Source of the DNA: a virus | Virus record (IMG/VR): IMGVR_UViG_3300042731_011251 | Location: 1-40,999 of that record | Strand: one strand, 5' to 3' | DNA: 40,999 nucleotides | In this document: piece by piece, positions 36,344-40,999 of the stretch | Layout: each line of letters begins with the position of its first letter | How positions within the stretch are numbered: the first letter of the stretch is position 1 | Notes under the pieces: generated by a model | Seen by the model: only the letters and a program-made list of their open reading frames with translations | The model's database searches: none | Told to the model about the DNA's origin: nothing | Translations under genes and position numbers: made by a program

Positions 36344-36807
36344 TACCCACTCCAATCGAAGCTAAACGGCGGATCCACACTCGCCGCATCCAACCCGTTC
36401 GTCAGCGTCCGCGTCCGTGCCGCGCCCAGCAACTCGAACCCCTGCGCGTGCGCCTCGATAAACGCCTCCGCGTCCTTCAGGATAATCCGGTTCGGACTCT
36501 CCGCCCGCTGGTACATCCCCGACGGGATAAACGGCCCCGCCCCGTTGGCATACGCCACCAGCCCCGCCGCCTCCTGCGCCACGAACCCGTCCAGCGCCAA
36601 CTTCGCGTCCGCCTGGCTCACCGGGATCGTGAACCCCGCCTCCGCCAGCAGCACATTCACCGCGCCGCTCACCTGGTCGATAAACTTCTCCACCTGCGCC
36701 AGCGTGGGCAGCGTCTCCGTGTCGAACGTCCCGTTCCCCGTCGCGTACAGCGGAGAAAGCGCCGCCACCTCCGCCACACTCCCGTAACTATTCGCCCCAA
36801 TCGCCAC
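36343..36807 (-). CDS. Head-tail connector-like protein
   Basis: 154 residues, most likely from a GTG eight bases after AGGGGG. An upstream ATG lies inside a repeat. Helical, with TLAQVEKFIDQVSGAVNVLL and a C-terminal helix, resembling gp6/gp15-type connector adaptors. First of the connector-to-tail genes. Function by order and helix pattern. Confidence 0.62.
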   Translation of the reverse strand: MAIGANSYGSVAEVAALSPLYATGNGTFDTETLPTLAQVEKFIDQVSGAVNVLLAEAGFTIPVSQADAKLALDGFVAQEAAGLVAYANGAGPFIPSGMYQRAESPNRIILKDAEAFIEAHAQGFELLGAARTRTLTNGLDAASVDPPFSFDWSG

Positions 36808-36817
36808 TACGCACCCC

Positions 36818-36843
36818 CTGGCGTGCGGGCGTCCCGCCCGCAT
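36818..36843. repeat. Family D repeat
   Basis: GTGCGGGCGTCCCGCCCGC, just upstream of the connector gene. Confidence 0.7.
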
Positions 36844-36852
36844 CTCCTCAGA

Positions 36853-37077
36853 CTACCTCGACAGAAACCCCGCCACCGACGACGCCACCACACTAAACAC
36901 CCCCTGCGCCGCGGCCAAAATCCCCTGCCGCTGCTGGATGACCACCGTCTTCGTCTCCAGCGACCGCAGCCGCTCCTCGTGGTCCCCGTGGATCTTATCG
37001 CTCGCCTCGAAATGCCGTTCCAGCAGCCCGCTGACGTTCTCCAGCCGCTCCAGAATCACCTCGTTACTGACTGCCAT
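36853..37077 (-). CDS. XhlA-like holin accessory protein
   Basis: 74 residues: an amphipathic coiled coil (ILERLENVSGLLERHFEASD; HEERLRSLETKTVVI) and a C-terminal membrane helix (AAAQGVFSVVASSVAGFLS). This is the plan of the haemolysin XhlA family, which works with a holin at the host membrane during lysis. Its start overlaps the stop of the upstream gene by 14 bases. Confidence 0.72.
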   Translation of the reverse strand: MAVSNEVILERLENVSGLLERHFEASDKIHGDHEERLRSLETKTVVIQQRQGILAAAQGVFSVVASSVAGFLSR

Positions 37078-37450
37078 CGGTCAACCCATCCAACGTCCGT
37101 CGAATCTCACCCAGCACATCCTCATCCCCCTTTTTTGCAACGCTCGAATACCGTAGTAACAACTCCCCGTGAACCGTGTCGACGAAGAGGAACAACAACC
37201 CCGAGATCATCAACGGAAGCCAAAGCGTATCCACATCCCCTATCCACGTCACCAAATGCGCGTACCCCAGGTTTTTCACCAGCGCCGTCACGCGCCGCAC
37301 CGACATCAAGAAAAAGGCACCCGCTCCGAAACTCCACGCCCTCCGCCACGCCCGCTTCCCCCACTTCGACCTGGCGATCTGGCACAGCCGCAGCGCACAA
37401 TATAACTGGATGCAGATCTGCGCGCAGAGAAACACCGCCCTCAACGACAT
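37064..37450 (-). CDS. Membrane protein, candidate holin
   Basis: 128 residues from the ATG behind GGAGGAGAGTG. Hydrophobic segments near the N-terminus, at about 44-62 and at about 78-98 (TLWLPLMISGLLFLFVDTVH). Basic loop between (SKWGKRAWRRAW) and a charged cytoplasmic tail. Next to the XhlA-like gene and the glycosidase, so it fits a lysis cassette. Holin identity is inferred from context. Confidence 0.62.
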   Translation of the reverse strand: MSLRAVFLCAQICIQLYCALRLCQIARSKWGKRAWRRAWSFGAGAFFLMSVRRVTALVKNLGYAHLVTWIGDVDTLWLPLMISGLLFLFVDTVHGELLLRYSSVAKKGDEDVLGEIRRTLDGLTDGSQ

Positions 37451-37503
37451 CACTCTCCTCCCATCTCGCGCATTGTATACGTTCTCAGCTCAAGCTCCAT
37501 CGT

Positions 37504-38559
37504 TCACCGCCAAACCTCACTGATGGGCAGCAACTCCCCGCCCGGATACCGCTCCATAAAACTGCACCACCACGCCGCACGCTCGCTCTGACTGCCGGAG
37601 AACGGCAAAAAGTTGTGGATGCGCTCATAGCCCGGATTGTCCGGACCTTTGAACCAATCGAGCACCGGCTTTGCAAAGCGATTCCGCGCATCGATGTACG
37701 CCTGCGGATCATCGAACTCATAATCACCGCAAAACGGCGCAAAGCCCGTCTCGGTGATATAAATCGGCTTGTCGCCCAGCCCCAGACCCACGTGGTGCTC
37801 AGCGTACCAATCCTCGAACATCGCGGTCAAATCGTCGACACACCAATCGTCGCACGGCACGGACCAGCGCGGATACCCGTGGACGTGCACCGCGTCGACC
37901 GCGTCCAACTCGCCCCGCCGCGCCAACTCACCGACGAACCGCACCCACCAGTCCTGCGCCTGGCGCACGCCCGGCCTCGCGACCCCGCCCGCCACGAACC
38001 GCGCGCTCGGATCGGCTTCCAGGATCAACTCGCGAATCAGCAAAAATCGCGCCGCCGCCCACTCCGGTGAATCAGAGACTTGCGGCGCAGTATTGCGCGG
38101 GTCGCGCGGCAATCCCGTGATCGGATAGTTCCCGCACTGCCATTCTGAGGGCAAGTCCGGCTCATTGAACATCAGCCACTCACGTCCGATCACGCCGCTC
38201 TCGAAGTCAACGCGCGCCACAGCCAACGCCGGGCCAAGCAACACGCCCAGATGATAGTCCGATCCACACCAGAACATCCGACTCTGGTTCTCCGGTGCGT
38301 TTGGCCTGCCCACCGTCCAGTTATAGAACGGCGCGTCAGGCAGATTACGATAGCTCCCCGCGTATCCCACCACGCGAGAAGGTCGCTGCTTGAGCACCAG
38401 CGGAAAATAGGCCTGCGGTTCCAGAATCACCACGCTTTGCGCCGCAGGCGTCGCCACCGCAGACAGCGTCGGTGACGGCGTAGGTAGCGGCGATACTGTC
38501 GGAGTGTCAACGCACCCCGCCAGGATTGCCGCCAGCAAAAGCAAAAGCAGTTTACGCAC
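37504..38559 (-). CDS. Lipoprotein glycoside hydrolase-like protein, candidate lysin
   Basis: 351 residues. Lipoprotein signal MRKLLLLLLAAILAGC with cleavage before Cys16, then a Thr/Pro stalk. The body resembles a clan GH-A barrel: FNEPDLP (about 129-135) offers the acid/base Glu and YITETGF (about 265-271) the nucleophile Glu, with many Trp/Tyr and paired Cys. It would cut a surface or cell-wall glycan from outside the membrane. No other endolysin is visible, and it lies beside holin-like genes. A host-surface modification role is the alternative. Confidence 0.68.
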   Translation of the reverse strand: MRKLLLLLLAAILAGCVDTPTVSPLPTPSPTLSAVATPAAQSVVILEPQAYFPLVLKQRPSRVVGYAGSYRNLPDAPFYNWTVGRPNAPENQSRMFWCGSDYHLGVLLGPALAVARVDFESGVIGREWLMFNEPDLPSEWQCGNYPITGLPRDPRNTAPQVSDSPEWAAARFLLIRELILEADPSARFVAGGVARPGVRQAQDWWVRFVGELARRGELDAVDAVHVHGYPRWSVPCDDWCVDDLTAMFEDWYAEHHVGLGLGDKPIYITETGFAPFCGDYEFDDPQAYIDARNRFAKPVLDWFKGPDNPGYERIHNFLPFSGSQSERAAWWCSFMERYPGGELLPISEVWR

Positions 38560-39163
38560 TCGTCGGTCTTAACGCCATCTCTGTCTGATTCGCACGCGAT
38601 GACAGCGGCCCCGCGAATAATTGCACGAGACGCCTGCCACGGTCCACCTCATCGGGCAAATCCATACCCAGCACATTTAGAATGCGCGCTTCCCACGTGG
38701 CCCGCTCGCCAGCTGTCCACGGCGTATTGTCCAGCGCGCCGATGACTGTTTGCCCGCCCTGCTCCGATACCGCAGCCTCGCACGCAATCAGACAATTCGG
38801 ATCAGCTACAATCGCCGCCGCGTCCGCGTCACTGCCGATCCAGAACAGCAAGAACCAGTCAGGGGATAAGTTGCCGTTGCCATCCAGCGGTAGTGTGTGA
38901 TCGTGCTCTGGCACACTATCCGGGCGAGTCAATTGCACCCACGCGCCGGTGATGTCTGTAACGATGTGGATGTGAAACACGGCGATCTGGTCGCTAGGTA
39001 GTGCAATGCCACCAACTAGCAAGTGTGTGTGCTCTTGCCCGCCGGGGCCACCCGTGAGCCGCGTGATGTCCAACGGATTCGTAATCGCCCCGCCCACACG
39101 ATCCGGCATATCGGGATTGCCGCTGCCGTCGTTCCTAACAAAAATCCAGCCTGCTTTTGTCAT
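38552..39163 (-). CDS. Hypothetical virion-associated protein
   Basis: 203 residues. N-terminal part with paired His motifs (GGQEHTHLLVGG; FHIHIV; PEHDHTLPLDGNG) typical of host-binding or metal-trimerised fibre regions. The C-terminal half is helical with TPWTAGERATWEARILNVLG. Overlaps both neighbours by a few bases, so translation is coupled. No family recognised. A fibre-associated role is plausible. Confidence 0.6.
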   Translation of the reverse strand: MTKAGWIFVRNDGSGNPDMPDRVGGAITNPLDITRLTGGPGGQEHTHLLVGGIALPSDQIAVFHIHIVTDITGAWVQLTRPDSVPEHDHTLPLDGNGNLSPDWFLLFWIGSDADAAAIVADPNCLIACEAAVSEQGGQTVIGALDNTPWTAGERATWEARILNVLGMDLPDEVDRGRRLVQLFAGPLSSRANQTEMALRPTSA

Positions 39164-40263
39164 TGTGTATATTTCTCCACTTGTGAAAGCGCCGCACCTG
39201 ATAGCACGCGCGGGTATGCGACAATATCCGAGACTGCGCCGCCCGTCCCCTCTGTCTCTAACTCGCCATCCGTTTCGGTCTTGAAATTTGCCGCACTGCC
39301 GTATGTAATCCGGCGTGTGTTTGCCTCAAACACTGAAATATCTTCGTCGTCCGCTATAATCACGACGCGCTCACCACCTGCAACGTGCCCGGCATCCGTT
39401 CCGCGCTGCGTCGGACTGCCGGCCACCACCTCATCGAGATCAAGGTTGCCGCTGCTATCCACCGTTACTTGCCAGTAATTCGAGGCGTCTTGGATTCTGA
39501 ACCGCATTTCGATCTGCCCCGCCGATGGTAGCGTCGCCACTGTAAACTCGATAAGGCAATCAGCTTCGTGGGTGAACGTGTCGCCAGGGCTGCGTGCCCC
39601 GGCTAGGCGCTGCGTGGCTATACCGTAATCACTTGTCCACGCCCCTTTTAACTGCGCGGCGCGCACATAGTCCGCAGTCAATTCACGCGAGTATATGCTC
39701 AAATTCGGGTAATTCGTGGCTACATTTTCTGAGTCTTCTACATACAGAACAAGCCACTCCTCGCTCCCTGCCGGTTGCAGCAGATAGAAAAGCCCGGTCT
39801 CACGAAGGACAATACCGTAAATATTCGCCGTTCCATTCGCAACCGCCCCAACGATGCAGCTAGAATTACTGGTTACAGTTATATTACCGGCAGAAAAACG
39901 GATGCGCTGGTCGGGAAAACCAGCCTGGTCGCCATCCATCGCGATAAACGCTGTCCCGCTCCCGGATGTCAGCGTCACCTTTGTAAACATCGCCACGCCA
40001 GCCGCCCTAGCGATGCCGTCCAGCCAGAATCCAGGATCACCCGCAGTGCTATTGGCGTTTTCCAAAGTTACTATACCACTACCCACCGAAACGCCGTCCC
40101 CGTCCGTGTCTGTGACTGCGCGTGTCCCCGGCCCCGGCGTGGCAGGCGTGCCATCCACGCTCCCCGCCGCGCGCGCGTCGGAAAACTCGTCGCGGATGAG
40201 GTACGTCCCCCCGCCGCCCAGCGCCGCCGTCAAATAAATCGCCTTACGCAAAGCAAATGTCAT
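39160..40263 (-). CDS. LamG/concanavalin-like tail or fibre protein
   Basis: 367 residues from the ATG behind GAGGTGGGTT. Mostly beta structure with jelly-roll patterns (SGIVTLENANSTAGDPGFWL; IEMRFRIQDASNYWQVTVDS; GNLDLDEVVAG), like laminin-G or carbohydrate-binding lectin folds. C-terminal helix SGAALSQVEKY. Probable receptor-binding or glycan-binding virion protein. Lies between small Ig-like proteins and the His-rich protein. Confidence 0.68.
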   Translation of the reverse strand: MTFALRKAIYLTAALGGGGTYLIRDEFSDARAAGSVDGTPATPGPGTRAVTDTDGDGVSVGSGIVTLENANSTAGDPGFWLDGIARAAGVAMFTKVTLTSGSGTAFIAMDGDQAGFPDQRIRFSAGNITVTSNSSCIVGAVANGTANIYGIVLRETGLFYLLQPAGSEEWLVLYVEDSENVATNYPNLSIYSRELTADYVRAAQLKGAWTSDYGIATQRLAGARSPGDTFTHEADCLIEFTVATLPSAGQIEMRFRIQDASNYWQVTVDSSGNLDLDEVVAGSPTQRGTDAGHVAGGERVVIIADDEDISVFEANTRRITYGSAANFKTETDGELETEGTGGAVSDIVAYPRVLSGAALSQVEKYTQ

Positions 40264-40271
40264 AACCCACC

Positions 40272-40586
40272 TCAAAACGGGCTCGATTCAACCCTGAAAA
40301 AATACTCGTCCACGTCATCCGGCGTCGTCGTCGCCGCCCGTACGTACCACACCCCCGCAGCATCCGGCGTGATCTCCAGGGAGTAGTCCCCCACGTCCGA
40401 CCGCAGAAACGCCGCATCGACGCCATACGTGTACGCCGTCTCTTCCCCGTCCGGGTCCTGCACCGTGATCACAAACGTATCCGGATCCACCGCCGTCACG
40501 CCATCATCCGGATCCACGACGCTACTCGTGAATTTGACCACGTCGCCCGGATAAATCTTCGACATACTCAGCACCTGCTCCGCCAT
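40272..40586 (-). CDS. Small Ig-like virion protein
   Basis: 104 residues. One immunoglobulin-like beta sandwich: GDVVKFTSSVVDPDDG, TFVITVQDPDGEETAYTY, GDYSLEITPDAAGVWYVRA. Such single-domain proteins decorate phage capsids or tails and bind glycans. Coupled to the gene upstream by a four-base spacing. Function inferred. Confidence 0.7.
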   Translation of the reverse strand: MAEQVLSMSKIYPGDVVKFTSSVVDPDDGVTAVDPDTFVITVQDPDGEETAYTYGVDAAFLRSDVGDYSLEITPDAAGVWYVRAATTTPDDVDEYFFRVESSPF

Positions 40587-40590
40587 CGTG

Positions 40591-40917
40591 CTACCCCGCC
40601 GTGTACGTGACCCAGTCGTTCCCTGTCCCGTTCACGTACAGATCCGACAGATCCTTCACTAGCACCACCGCCGTCTCCCCCGCCTCAATCACCAACCCGT
40701 TCCCCGTCCCGTCCACCGTATTCGTCACACCCGAGCCACCCACCGCCACCGCTGCCGCGTTCCCGCTGTTGGCCGTCACCAGCACCGTCCCCCCCGGCAG
40801 GTGCGTCGCCGTCGCCGTGAACTGCACCGCCGTCCCCGTCACCGCCACCGCCACCTGCCCCACCAACGGCGCCCCGCTGGGCACCTTTATCTCATTGATA
40901 CTGACCTCTCCCGTCAT
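40591..40917 (-). CDS. Small beta-rich virion protein
   Basis: 108 residues from MTGEVSINEIKV, six bases after GGGAGG. Short Val/Thr strands (VAVAVTGTAVQFTATATHLP; GTVLVTANSGNAAAVAVGG; GNGLVIEAGETAVVLV) like fibre or tube components. An upstream ATG lies in the family D repeat. If the ends join, it follows the E3-binding-domain gene in the same operon. Confidence 0.68.
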   Translation of the reverse strand: MTGEVSINEIKVPSGAPLVGQVAVAVTGTAVQFTATATHLPGGTVLVTANSGNAAAVAVGGSGVTNTVDGTGNGLVIEAGETAVVLVKDLSDLYVNGTGNDWVTYTAG

Positions 40918-40929
40918 CCTCATCCTCCC

Positions 40930-40999
40930 TATGGCGCGCGGGCGTCCCGCCCGCATCTCCCCGCAGTACGGGCGAGGCGTGCCTCGCCCGCCCCCCGCC
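40930..40999. repeat. Family D double hairpin spanning the window end
   Basis: GCGGGCGTCCCGCCCGC, then GGGCGAGGCGTGCCTCGCCC. The second hairpin runs into the 19 bases repeated at the window start. Confidence 0.75.
40981..40999. repeat. Terminal direct repeat, right copy
   Basis: Same 19 bases as 1-19. Confidence 0.7.

Overview
The window is a GC-rich, siphovirus-like temperate phage. The host is probably a member of the Chloroflexota. That is an inference from the Thr-Pro linkers (TPTPT), the GC-rich dispersed repeats and overall gene style, not from a marker gene. The first 19 and last 19 bases are identical, and the virion genes form one continuous minus-strand series if the ends are joined: terminase, portal, protease/scaffold and major head protein on the left, then structural, lysis, connector, tail tube, tape-measure and tail-tip genes on the right. 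The simplest reading is a complete circular or circularly permuted genome of about 40,980 bp cut inside the late operon.

Layout. 1-9.1 kb (minus): head genes of the Mu-like type (gpT major head, I-protease/scaffold, DUF935 portal fused to a gpF-like domain, large and small terminase). 9.1-10.1 kb: two independently expressed small-gene units, one led by a structured RNA. 10.0-19.9 kb (minus): DUF2786 protein, small membrane proteins, an FtsK/SpoIIIE-like ATPase, a ParA with a ribbon-helix-helix-like partner and a 12-bp repeat array, DUF5131, a D12-class adenine methylase, tRNA-Thr(CGU), a protein with an SSB-like C-terminal tip, and an iteron-bearing non-coding region that is a candidate replication origin. 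19.9-22.7 kb: primase-helicase. 22.8-25.0 kb (minus): tyrosine recombinase 1 and small genes behind a strong leftward promoter. 25.1-28.0 kb (plus): repressor, a membrane protein with an Ada-like cysteine domain, a tRNA-Val(CAC) 3' half that looks like attP, and tyrosine recombinase 2. 28.0-41 kb (minus): tail tip, tape measure, frameshifted tail chaperone, tail tube, connectors, holin-like proteins, a lipoprotein glycosidase and receptor-binding candidates.

The most notable observation is a pair of homologous, structured leader RNAs of about 180 nt (9866-10041 and 31780-31963, minus strand). Each has its own promoter-like sequence, stands in front of a paralogous gene of about 80 codons, and is followed by a terminator. 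The two copies differ in sequence but keep their helices by compensating changes. In each, one strand can pair either with the 5' end of the RNA or with the ribosome-binding site, so each looks like a translational switch. I recognise no known riboswitch class.

The genome also carries at least three families of small GC-rich palindromic repeats. Several copies lie in frame inside genes (portal, terminases, ParA, primase). The presence of ParA, iterons, two tyrosine recombinases and a tRNA-type attP suggests a phage that can integrate and may also persist as a plasmid.
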